This document shows positions 41,010 to 48,190 of a stretch of 64,000 bases of DNA, one piece after another. The stretch's first letter is position 1. Each line of letters begins with the position of its first letter. The notes below the pieces were generated by a model that did no database searches, was not told where the DNA came from, and saw only the letters and a program-made list of their open reading frames with translations. The stretch lies in contig NZ_QDDR01000017.1 in NCBI RefSeq assembly GCF_003075525.1, positions 33,994 to 97,993 on the forward strand, in the 5' to 3' direction. Both the position numbers and the translations under genes were made by a program. Origin of the DNA: Pararhodobacter aggregans (lineage in GTDB: Bacteria; Pseudomonadota; Alphaproteobacteria; Rhodobacterales; Rhodobacteraceae).

Positions 41010-41675
41010 CTATTGCGCGCCTGCCATCAATGGCAGGCCATCCTCGCGCCATTCCGGCAAACCGCCGTCAAGGCGGCGCGCATTGAGGCCGTGTTTGCGA
41101 AGTGCGGCGACAGCCTGGTGGGCATAGATGCAATAGGGGCCCCTGCAATAGGCCACGATTTCGGTGGCCGGATCGAGCGTCGGGACGATCCGCTCGATCT
41201 CCGTCAGCGCCATGTTGAGCGCACCCGGAATGTGGCCCGCGGCGTATTCGTCGGCCGGCCTCACGTCGAGCACGGTGACGGAGCCTTCCGCGAGCCGTGC
41301 GGCGAGGTCCGCGCGGCTGACGGCTTCGGGGGCGTCCTTGCCGCCTGAAAGCCCTCGCAGGATACGCTCGACTTGCGCGAGGTTCCGTTCTGCCACGATG
41401 CGCAGCAGATCCATCAGCGCGAGTGTCTTGGCATCGGTCAGCCGATAGATCACTGCCTTGCCGTCGCGGCGGCTGGTGACGAGAGCGGCGCGGCGCAGCT
41501 GTTGCAGATGCTGCGAGCAGTTGGCGATCGTGAGGCCTGTCTTGTCCGCAAGTGCCTCCACCCCGCGTTCGCCTTGCGCGAGTTGTTCCAGCAGCATCAG
41601 ACGCGCCGGTGCTGATAAGGCGCGTGCGACGAGGGCATATTCCTCCAGCAGGGCCAACTTCGGGCTGATTGACAA
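41010..41675 (-). CDS. ArsR-family regulator fused to a rhodanese domain
   Basis: 221 residues. HTH domain at about 10-95 (LSAPARLMLLEQLAQGERGV, GLTIANCSQHLQQLRRAALV) with Cys 53 in the recognition helix region, then a rhodanese domain (VTVLDVRPADEYAAGHIPGA) with active-site loop AYCRGPYCIYAH (Cys 177 and 182). Such fusions may sense sulfane sulfur or arsenic species. It is transcribed away from a sulfur-handling operon and shares an operator with it. Confidence 0.9.
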   Translation of the reverse strand: MSISPKLALLEEYALVARALSAPARLMLLEQLAQGERGVEALADKTGLTIANCSQHLQQLRRAALVTSRRDGKAVIYRLTDAKTLALMDLLRIVAERNLAQVERILRGLSGGKDAPEAVSRADLAARLAEGSVTVLDVRPADEYAAGHIPGALNMALTEIERIVPTLDPATEIVAYCRGPYCIYAHQAVAALRKHGLNARRLDGGLPEWREDGLPLMAGAQ

Positions 41676-41698
41676 GGCCTGTCTCCTGACGCTAGATC

Positions 41699-41718
41699 AT
41701 TCAAGCGATAACTTGAAT
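41699..41718. promoter_or_regulatory. Operator between the ArsR-rhodanese gene and its divergent operon
   Basis: ATTCAAG-CGATAA-CTTGAAT, perfect 7-bp arms. It lies between starts at 41675 and 41764 and resembles sites of sulfide/persulfide-responsive ArsR repressors. Confidence 0.65.
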
Positions 41719-41763
41719 AATAGCGATTCCATCGCGCCCCACAAGCCCCAAGGCCAGCGATCC

Positions 41764-42612
41764 ATGTCCGAGACCATCCTTGCCACCGAGGCGACCATCC
41801 GTCTTGCCATCTTTCTGGGTGTTCTGGCGGGCATGGCGCTGTGGGAAGTGGCGGCCCCGCGGCGCAGGCGAGAAATCCCGCGCGTCATCCGTTGGACGAA
41901 CAACCTTGCTCTGGTGGTGGTGGATACGGTCATCCTGCGGCTGAGTTTTCCGATCCTCGCGGTCGGTCTGGCCGTCATGGCCGAGGATCGTGGCTGGGGC
42001 CTGTTCAACAATCTCGATGTGCCAGTTTGGGTCGCAATCATCGTCTCGATGCTGCTGCTCGATCTGGCGATCTACCTTCAGCACGTGATGTTCCACGCCG
42101 TGCCCGGGCTCTGGCGGCTGCACCGGATGCACCACGCCGATCTCGATTTCGACGCGACCACGGGACTGCGTTTCCATCCCGTGGAGATCCTCATTTCCAT
42201 GGGGATCAAGCTGGCGGTGGTCGCGGCGCTCGGCCCCCCCGCCGTCGCGGTGCTACTGTTCGAGGTGATCCTGAACGCCACCGCGCTTTTCAACCACGCC
42301 AACATCGACCTGCCGCGCCCGGTGGACCGCGTGCTGCGCCTCATCGTCGTGACGCCGGACATGCACCGCGTCCACCATTCCACCGACCCGCGCGAGACCA
42401 ACTCGAACTACGGCTTCAACCTGCCGTGGTGGGACAGGCTCCTCGGCACCTACATCGCCCAGCCCGCCAAGGGACACGAGGGGATGGAGATCGGCATCGA
42501 GCAGTTCCGGACACGCCGCGATCTCTGGCTCGACCGGATGCTGGTCCAGCCGCTGCGCGGACCGGCATCGGGCCATGCGCTCGATCCCCGGAACACGACA
42601 AGGAGCCCGTAG
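41764..42612 (+). CDS. Sterol desaturase / fatty acid hydroxylase family membrane protein
   Basis: 282 residues. Membrane helices plus histidine boxes HVMFH, HRMHH and HRVHH, the diiron-binding pattern of the family; the motif TNSNYGFNLPWWDRLLGTY is typical. Substrate unknown. It opens the operon with MFS, DsrE and rhodaneses; homologues in such clusters have been linked to sulfur metabolism only by neighbourhood. Confidence 0.9.
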   Translation: MSETILATEATIRLAIFLGVLAGMALWEVAAPRRRREIPRVIRWTNNLALVVVDTVILRLSFPILAVGLAVMAEDRGWGLFNNLDVPVWVAIIVSMLLLDLAIYLQHVMFHAVPGLWRLHRMHHADLDFDATTGLRFHPVEILISMGIKLAVVAALGPPAVAVLLFEVILNATALFNHANIDLPRPVDRVLRLIVVTPDMHRVHHSTDPRETNSNYGFNLPWWDRLLGTYIAQPAKGHEGMEIGIEQFRTRRDLWLDRMLVQPLRGPASGHALDPRNTTRSP

Positions 42613-42613
42613 A

Positions 42614-43918
42614 ATGACCGCAAGTGAATTCACGCGCGGCATCCGCGAGAATAGGGTCCAGGTCGCGCATCAGCTGATCCAGGTGATGCTGGTGGGTTTC
42701 GCCATCGGCATGACTCGCACGGTGGTCCCGGCGCTGGCCGAGAGCGAGTTCGGGCTCGAGCGCGGCTCGTTCCTGCTGCTGGCGTCCTTCGTCGTGGCCT
42801 TCGGTGCGGTCAAGGCGGTGATGAACTTCGTCGCCGGGCGCTGGTCCGAGCGGATCGGTCGCAAGCGGGTGCTGGCCTTCGGTTGGGTCATGGCGCTGCC
42901 GATCCCGGTGATGATCTGGTACGCGCCCGACTGGAACTGGATCGTCGCGGCGACCGTGCTGCTGGGCGTCAACCAGGGCCTCTGCTGGTCGATGACGCAG
43001 ACCGCGAAACTCGACATCACGCGCGCCGAGGAACGCGGCCTCACCATGGGGCTCAACGAGTTCTCCGGCTATGTCGGCGTGGCAATCGCAGGCATCCTCA
43101 CCGCATATGCCGCGGAAGGGCTGGGCGCGCGGACGGGCCTGCTGGTCTTTGGCATGGCCGTGGTCCTGCTGGCGCTGATCCTGACCGTGGTCTGGGTGAA
43201 GGACACGCTGCCTTGGGCCAAGGCCGAGACGGCCGCGCACAAGGCAGCACCCCCGAAATCCCTGCCGCGTTATCCGCAGGGCAGCTCCGAACACCCGACG
43301 ACGCGCGAGGTCTTCGCGCTGATGAGCTGGCGCGACCGGCGGCTCTTCGCGATCTCCCAGGCGGGGCTGGTCGAGAAGTTCGTCGATGCGCTGGTCTGGG
43401 CGCTGTTCCCGGTCTTCCTTGTGACCCAAGGCGCGACCCTGACCGAGGTCGGCTGGATCGTCGGCACCTATGGTTTCGTCTGGGGCGGCTCGCAGCTCTT
43501 CACCGGGCGGCTGTCGGACCATGTGGGCCGCTTCTGGCCCAACGTGCTCGGCATGTGGATCTGCGGCGCGGGCGTGGCGATGGTGGTCATGGGCACGGGC
43601 GCGCTCTGGTGGTCGGTCTCGGCCGGGGTGGCGGGCTTCGGCATGGCGCTTCTCTATCCGAACCTCTCGGCGGCGGTTGCGGACATCACCCCGCCGGCCT
43701 GGCGCGGCTCGGCCATCGGCATCTACCGCTTCTGGCGCGACCTCGGCTACGCCATCGGCGCGCTCGGCCTCGGGCTAGCGGCCAGCCTGACCGGCGCTGC
43801 GGAAGCGGCCTTCTGGTTCGTCGCGATCTCCATGTTCGTCTCCGGCGGCCTGCTCTTCTGGCTCGGCGAGGAGACGCACCCGCGTCTCAACCCCGCCACC
43901 CAAGAGGCCCCTGCATGA
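42614..43918 (+). CDS. MFS transporter
   Basis: 434 residues with twelve predicted helices. Loop motif GRWSERIGRKRVL between helices 2 and 3 and the partial repeat GRLSDHVGRFWPN in the second half are MFS signatures. One base after the previous stop; overlaps dsrE-like gene by 4 bp. Substrate unknown; a sulfur anion or thiol exporter would fit the operon. Confidence 0.9.
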   Translation: MTASEFTRGIRENRVQVAHQLIQVMLVGFAIGMTRTVVPALAESEFGLERGSFLLLASFVVAFGAVKAVMNFVAGRWSERIGRKRVLAFGWVMALPIPVMIWYAPDWNWIVAATVLLGVNQGLCWSMTQTAKLDITRAEERGLTMGLNEFSGYVGVAIAGILTAYAAEGLGARTGLLVFGMAVVLLALILTVVWVKDTLPWAKAETAAHKAAPPKSLPRYPQGSSEHPTTREVFALMSWRDRRLFAISQAGLVEKFVDALVWALFPVFLVTQGATLTEVGWIVGTYGFVWGGSQLFTGRLSDHVGRFWPNVLGMWICGAGVAMVVMGTGALWWSVSAGVAGFGMALLYPNLSAAVADITPPAWRGSAIGIYRFWRDLGYAIGALGLGLAASLTGAAEAAFWFVAISMFVSGGLLFWLGEETHPRLNPATQEAPA

Positions 43919-44268
43919 AACACCTGATCCTGCTGAACGACCCACCCTACGGAACCGAGCGCAGCTTCAACGGCCTGCGCATGGCCTACGCACTGGCGAA
44001 GAACGATCCCGAGGCGGATATCACCGTCTTCCTGATGGCCGACGCGGTGCTCTGCGCCAAGGCGGGGCAGAAGACGCCCGATGGCTACTACAATCTCGAG
44101 CGCATGCTCCGCCGGGTCCTGTCCGCCAAGGGGCGCGTCCTGATGTGCGGCACCTGCCTGGACGCGCGCGGCCTTGCAGAGGGCGACATGATGGAGGGGA
44201 CGAGCCGCTCCACAATGGACGAACTCGCCCAAGCGACGCTGGCCGCCGACAAGGTCCTGGTGTTCTGA
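43915..44268 (+). CDS. DsrE-family sulfur-transfer-like protein
   Basis: 117 residues: MKHLILLNDPPYGTERSFNG, LRMAYALAKNDPEADITVFL, VLMCGTCLDARGL with CxxC. DsrE/TusD relatives carry persulfide on such a Cys. Co-translated with MFS upstream and rhodanese downstream by 4-bp and 1-bp overlaps. Confidence 0.88.
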   Translation: MKHLILLNDPPYGTERSFNGLRMAYALAKNDPEADITVFLMADAVLCAKAGQKTPDGYYNLERMLRRVLSAKGRVLMCGTCLDARGLAEGDMMEGTSRSTMDELAQATLAADKVLVF

Positions 44269-44564
44269 TGGCCGGGATGCTTACGCTCGCCGCCCTCGCG
44301 GCCGACCCGGATCGCTTCCACCTGATCGACGTCCGCGACGCGGAAGACTTCGTCGCCGCCCATTTGACGGGCGCCGTCCATATCCCGCTGGCCGAACTCG
44401 AAGACCGGGCGGGAGAACTTCCTGCTGGCAGAACACCCGTGACCATCTGCGGCAAGGGCGGCGGTCGGTCGGCAGAGGGCGCGGATGTCCTGAACAGGCT
44501 CGGCCACCCGGACGCCCTATGGCTCGAAGGCGGCACGATCGGCTGGCTTGCGCAGAACACCTGA
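44268..44564 (+). CDS. Single-domain rhodanese
   Basis: 98 residues. FHLIDVRDAEDFVAAHLTGA, VHIPLAEL and VTICGKGGGRSAEGADVL with catalytic Cys in CGKGGGRS. Cytoplasmic sulfurtransferase; likely partner of the DsrE-like protein. Confidence 0.9.
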   Translation: MAGMLTLAALAADPDRFHLIDVRDAEDFVAAHLTGAVHIPLAELEDRAGELPAGRTPVTICGKGGGRSAEGADVLNRLGHPDALWLEGGTIGWLAQNT

Positions 44565-44597
44565 ACACCAAGAAACCGAAACGGAGGAGACCCCCGG

Positions 44598-45023
44598 ATG
44601 ACCCTGAAGCACCTACTTTTGGCGACAACCGTCGCGCTCGGGATGCACACATTGCCCGCCTTTGCGCAGGACGCGGCTATCGACGCCATGCAGGAATACA
44701 TGATGTTCTCGGAATACGAGGCCGGCATCATCCTGCCCCAGCAACTCGACCAGACCGTCTTCGAGACCGCGCTTTTCGTCGACACCCGGGACGCTGGCCA
44801 GTTCGAGGCAGGCACGATCCCCGGCGCAGTCAACATCGAGTGGCGCGAAGTGCTGGACCGCATCGACGAGATCCCCGAGGATCGGATGACCATCCTGTTC
44901 TGCAACACCGGCAGCCTGTCGGCGCAGGCGGCCTTCGCGCTGCGTGTTGCGGGCAGGTCGAACGTGGTCGTCATGCAGACCGGCTTCACAGGCTGGCAGC
45001 AGGACGCGGCCTACAGACCCTGA
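44598..45023 (+). CDS. Periplasmic rhodanese-like protein
   Basis: 141 residues. Signal peptide MTLKHLLLATTVALGMHTLP-AFAQ, then TALFVDTRDAGQFEAGTIPG, AVNIEW and the active loop LFCNTGSLSAQAAFAL. Exported counterpart of the preceding rhodanese. GGAGGAG lies 8 bp upstream. Confidence 0.88.
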   Translation: MTLKHLLLATTVALGMHTLPAFAQDAAIDAMQEYMMFSEYEAGIILPQQLDQTVFETALFVDTRDAGQFEAGTIPGAVNIEWREVLDRIDEIPEDRMTILFCNTGSLSAQAAFALRVAGRSNVVVMQTGFTGWQQDAAYRP

Positions 45024-45079
45024 TCCGTTAACCCCTCGGTCGGGTGATGGCCCGCTGGGCCCGCCTCGCAGGAAACACC

Positions 45080-45874
45080 ATGTCCGACGCCAAAAAGCCG
45101 CTCCCGCCGATCCTGTCGGACAAGCATCATGATGCCCCGTCGGCCTTCACGCCCGAAAGCCTGCTGCGCGAGGCACGCCGCCAGAAAGGGGCGGCGGCCG
45201 TCACGGTGCCAAGGATTTGCCTGCTTGACCCTGACGGCGATATTGTCCGCCAGCTCCGTATCGAAGGCCGCGCGCGGCGGAATGAGGGGTGGGTCTGCTA
45301 CCACACCGAGATGTGGGTGTTCGACCTGGATGGCCATGACATCGGTGTGGTTGGTTGTGCCGTCGGCGCGTCATTCGCTGTACTGGTCGCCGAGGAGATG
45401 TTCGCGTCAGGTTGCGAACTTCTGATCAGTGTCACCTCATCGGGGCAGATCACGCCACAAGGCCCGCCGCCGTACTTCATTGTGATCGAGCGGGCGCTGC
45501 GCGACGAGGGCACGAGCTATCATTACATTCCTCCGTCTGACTGGAGTGAGGCGCCCTCGCACTTGCTCTCGCAGCTGACGGGCGCGTTCACCGAAGGCCC
45601 GCGTGTGCTGACCGGTGCGACTTGGACCACTGATGCGCCGTTTCGTGAGACCGAAGTTGCAATCGCCGCAGCGCGCGATCGTGGAATTCTCGCGGTCGAG
45701 ATGGAGGCGGCAGCGCTCTACGCCTTTGCCCAAGCGCGAGGGCGGGCAGTCATCTGCCTGGCACATGTCACAAACCAGATGGGCACGATCGAAGGTGATT
45801 TTGAGAAAGGCAAAGCGAACGGTACGTCTGACGCCTTCATCGTACTTTCGCACATCGCCAAGCGCTGCGGATGA
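45080..45874 (+). CDS. Nucleoside phosphorylase family protein
   Basis: 264 residues from the ATG at 45080. Core motifs VVGCAVGASFAVLVAEEMFA, LLISVTSSGQI and the purine/uridine phosphorylase signature GILAVEMEAAALYAFAQ. Probably cleaves a nucleoside with phosphate; substrate unclear. A link to the sulfur genes could be methylthioadenosine-type salvage, but this is speculative. Confidence 0.85.
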   Translation: MSDAKKPLPPILSDKHHDAPSAFTPESLLREARRQKGAAAVTVPRICLLDPDGDIVRQLRIEGRARRNEGWVCYHTEMWVFDLDGHDIGVVGCAVGASFAVLVAEEMFASGCELLISVTSSGQITPQGPPPYFIVIERALRDEGTSYHYIPPSDWSEAPSHLLSQLTGAFTEGPRVLTGATWTTDAPFRETEVAIAAARDRGILAVEMEAAALYAFAQARGRAVICLAHVTNQMGTIEGDFEKGKANGTSDAFIVLSHIAKRCG

Positions 45875-45909
45875 TGACGTCGCCTTGATCTTGCATCATC
45901 TCGCAATGC

Positions 45910-46230
45910 TCAACCAATAGCCAAATCAGCTGCAGTTTTTCCGCCCGCCAACGCCTCAACGAACCACTGCGGTTTGCGTCCCCGGCCGGACCAGGTGAGC
46001 GCCGGGTTCTCAGGGTGCCGGTATTTCGCCGCGGCCGGTGCACGGGAGGACTTCGCCTCGGTTCCGACAAGTTCGGCCAGGGAGTAGCCGAGGTCTCGGG
46101 CGAAAGCTTCCACCTTGGCGCGGGCTTCCGCCTTCTGCCGATCCTCGAATGTGGAAATCGCCTTGGCGACGTCCTTCTGCATTTTCTTCAGCTCGCTGAG
46201 CGACAGTGCCTCGAGATCGTAATCAGCCAT
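45910..46230 (-). CDS. H-NS/HvrA-family nucleoid protein
   Basis: 106 residues. N-terminal coiled coil (LSLSELKKMQKDVAKAISTF) and C-terminal DNA-binding motif YRHPENPALTWSGRGRKPQW, the H-NS TWxGRGRxP loop. Plasmid-borne H-NS proteins silence newly acquired AT-rich DNA. Confidence 0.92.
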   Translation of the reverse strand: MADYDLEALSLSELKKMQKDVAKAISTFEDRQKAEARAKVEAFARDLGYSLAELVGTEAKSSRAPAAAKYRHPENPALTWSGRGRKPQWFVEALAGGKTAADLAIG

Positions 46231-46607
46231 TGGTGCGGTCCGTGTCCTGAATGATCCGGTATCGATAGCCCGTCGCGGCAGGGCGCCGCAACTCCCGGAA
46301 GGCTGGGGCAGGGTTGGCGGAGGCTGTTGATCGCCGTTTCGTCGCCAGTAAGGGGCTGGACTGGGGGTCAGGCTGTTCCGATGGGCAAGGTGACGGGTTC
46401 AGGCATGGGCTCCCCGCGCATCTCTTTCTTCTGGGCCATCCCTTCGACTGACAATCCCCTAATCCCGTTCGTTTGCCTGCGTGCAACCCCGCGTCGGTCC
46501 GGGCCGTGTTGCCCCTTCGGGGCTGCCCGCTCCACCCCGGTCCTCTGGGGGTTTCCGGCGTCCGTTCCGTCCACCGTGCACGCGTCACCCGACGGGCTTT
46601 TTCCGGG
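46231..46607. other. Gene-free stretch between hns-like and ssb
   Basis: Divergent intergenic region of about 380 bp holding promoters for both neighbours. Frames on either strand lack family character. Confidence 0.5.
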
Positions 46608-46638
46608 TCTTGTCGAAGGGACGGTCCCGAAGACAGGA
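46608..46638 (+). promoter_or_regulatory. Second-type hairpin leader before ssb
   Basis: Outer stem TCTTGTC (46608-46614) with GACAGGA (46632-46638); inner stem GGGA-CGG-TCCC (46618-46628). An AGGAG and the ATG follow 16 bp later. Same plan as 40693-40731. Confidence 0.6.
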
Positions 46639-46654
46639 AACACAGGAGCTTAAC

Positions 46655-47059
46655 ATGCAGAACATCGTCATCCTCGCCGGCAACATCGGTCAGACCCCCG
46701 AAGTCCGCACCACCCAGGGCGGCACCAAGATCACCAACTTCAGCCTCGCCACCTCTCGCCCCCGCCTCTCGGAAGGTCGCGTCCTGCGCGACGAGAACGG
46801 CTACCGGGTCATGGACACCGAATGGCACCGCATCACCTGCTTCAACGGTCTCGGCAAGACGGTCGCGGAGCATTGCGAAAAGGGCATGAAGGTCCTCGTC
46901 CACGGCCGCATCCACTACACCAAGTGGATCGACAGCATGGGCAACGACCGCTACGGCTGCGAGATCATCGCCGAGAAGGTCGACTTCCTGAGCCGCCAGA
47001 AGTCGGCCGAGAACGAAAACCCCGAGCTGGTCGACCGCGACGACGAGATCCCGTTCTGA
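46655..47059 (+). CDS. ssb: Single-stranded DNA-binding protein
   Basis: 134 residues. OB fold: MQNIVILAGNIGQTPEVRTT, ITNFSLATSR, TEWHRITCFNGLGKTVAEHC, KGMKVLVHGRIHYTKWID. The acidic tail ends DDEIPF, the protein-interaction tip of SSB. Shorter than chromosomal SSB (no long linker), as usual for plasmid SSBs, which protect incoming single-stranded DNA. Confidence 0.94.
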   Translation: MQNIVILAGNIGQTPEVRTTQGGTKITNFSLATSRPRLSEGRVLRDENGYRVMDTEWHRITCFNGLGKTVAEHCEKGMKVLVHGRIHYTKWIDSMGNDRYGCEIIAEKVDFLSRQKSAENENPELVDRDDEIPF

Positions 47060-47083
47060 AGAGAACGGGGTCTCCCCCTCGGG

Positions 47084-47105
47084 CCCGGCGGGGAAACCCG
47101 CCGGG
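47084..47105 (+). terminator. ssb terminator hairpin
   Basis: CCCGGCGGG-GAAA-CCCGCCGGG, a perfect 9-bp stem with a GAAA tetraloop, 24 bp after the ssb stop. Confidence 0.7.
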
Positions 47106-47331
47106 TTCGGGCGATCTCGGCTATAAGCCGACCATCATCATGCTCGGTCTCGCGCGCCCGAGACCGGGCATTCGTTCATGCCGCAGTATGCCGCGGCTCA
47201 CTGTGTGATGGGAGCCTCTGGCTGAGAGCCTCGCCTCCGCTTCTCCATCCGGAGCCTCGGATTGTCGCAGGACAAGTCGGTCCGAGGAGGGGTGACGTTC
47301 GACCCTTGGCCAGTCTGGACAACGGAACCCC

Positions 47332-47664
47332 CTACGCCCTCGGCGCGAACAGGATGACGGCGGCACCGGCGAGGCAGATTGCGACGCCGGTCATGTCCCA
47401 AGTGTCCGGGCGTTGCTTCTCCACTGCCCAAAGCCAGACGAACGACGCGGCAATGTACACGCCACCGTAGGCCGCATAAGCGCGCCCTGCGAAATCGGAG
47501 GGGGCCAGGGTCAGGAGCCAAGCGAAAACGGCGAGGCTGAGGAGGCCCGGGACCAGCCAAAGCGGGCTCGCCCCTTGCCGCATCCAGGCCCAGACGGCAA
47601 AGCAGCCCGCAATCTCGGCCAAAGCGGCACCGATGTAGATGGCGAGTGTGCCCGGCGCTGTCAT
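47332..47664 (-). CDS. YnfA/UPF0060 membrane protein
   Basis: 110 residues, four membrane helices. [57 protein letters not shown] match the YnfA family of small multidrug-like transporters. Overlaps the end of the merR gene by 4 bp, so it is co-regulated with it. Confidence 0.92.
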   Translation of the reverse strand: MTAPGTLAIYIGAALAEIAGCFAVWAWMRQGASPLWLVPGLLSLAVFAWLLTLAPSDFAGRAYAAYGGVYIAASFVWLWAVEKQRPDTWDMTGVAICLAGAAVILFAPRA

Positions 47665-48101
47665 GACTGCACCTCGCTTTCCGGATGGCGGTGATCAGTT
47701 GCGCAAAGGGAATGGTCGCTCAAAACCTCGATCACCCGGCAATCGGCAATGCTCCCGCCCGCACATTGCACGACCATGCGTTCCAGTTCGGTCTTGAGGG
47801 CGGTCAGGCGCGCGAGCCGGCTTTCGACCTCGGCCAGTTGCGCCTTGGCGATGGCATCGGCGGCGGCGCAGGATTGGTCAGGTCTGTCGGACAGGCTGAG
47901 CAGGTCGCGGATCGCCTCCAGCGTGAAACCCAGATCGCGGGCGTGGCGGATGAATGCCAGCCGTTCCTGCGCCTTGCGGCCGTAGAGCCGCTGGTTGCCC
48001 GCGCTGCGTTCCGCCTCGGGCAAGAGGCCGATCTGCTCGTAGTAGCGGATCGTCGGAACCTTCACCCCCGCGGCCTCGCCCAGTTTTCCGATGGTCAGCA
48101 T
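47661..48101 (-). CDS. MerR-family heavy-metal-responsive regulator
   Basis: 146 residues from the ATG at 48101. [40 protein letters not shown] is the MerR HTH. Metal-binding cysteines: [20 protein letters not shown] and HSLC near the end, followed by a His-containing tail (ATDHRHPE), as in Cd/Pb/Zn regulators (CadR/ZntR). It faces the P-type ATPase gene. Confidence 0.9.
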   Translation of the reverse strand: MLTIGKLGEAAGVKVPTIRYYEQIGLLPEAERSAGNQRLYGRKAQERLAFIRHARDLGFTLEAIRDLLSLSDRPDQSCAAADAIAKAQLAEVESRLARLTALKTELERMVVQCAGGSIADCRVIEVLSDHSLCATDHRHPESEVQS

Positions 48102-48111
48102 CAGATTCCCC

Positions 48112-48142
48112 TTGAAGCTATAGTTGCTAGAGACATTAGGTT
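48112..48142 (+). promoter_or_regulatory. MerR-type promoter of the metal ATPase
   Basis: -35 TTGAAG (48112), -10 TAGGTT (48137) with a 19-bp spacer holding the dyad CTATAGTTGCTAG. The long spacer is the mark of MerR-activated promoters. Confidence 0.65.
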
Positions 48143-48190
48143 CCTGATTCGATGAAAGCAACTGCCCGCACTGCGGCAGGAGGAATGACG

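Noticed and set aside
46223..46915. Leftward frame over the ssb leader
   Set aside because: Shadow of ssb and its leader; no motif.
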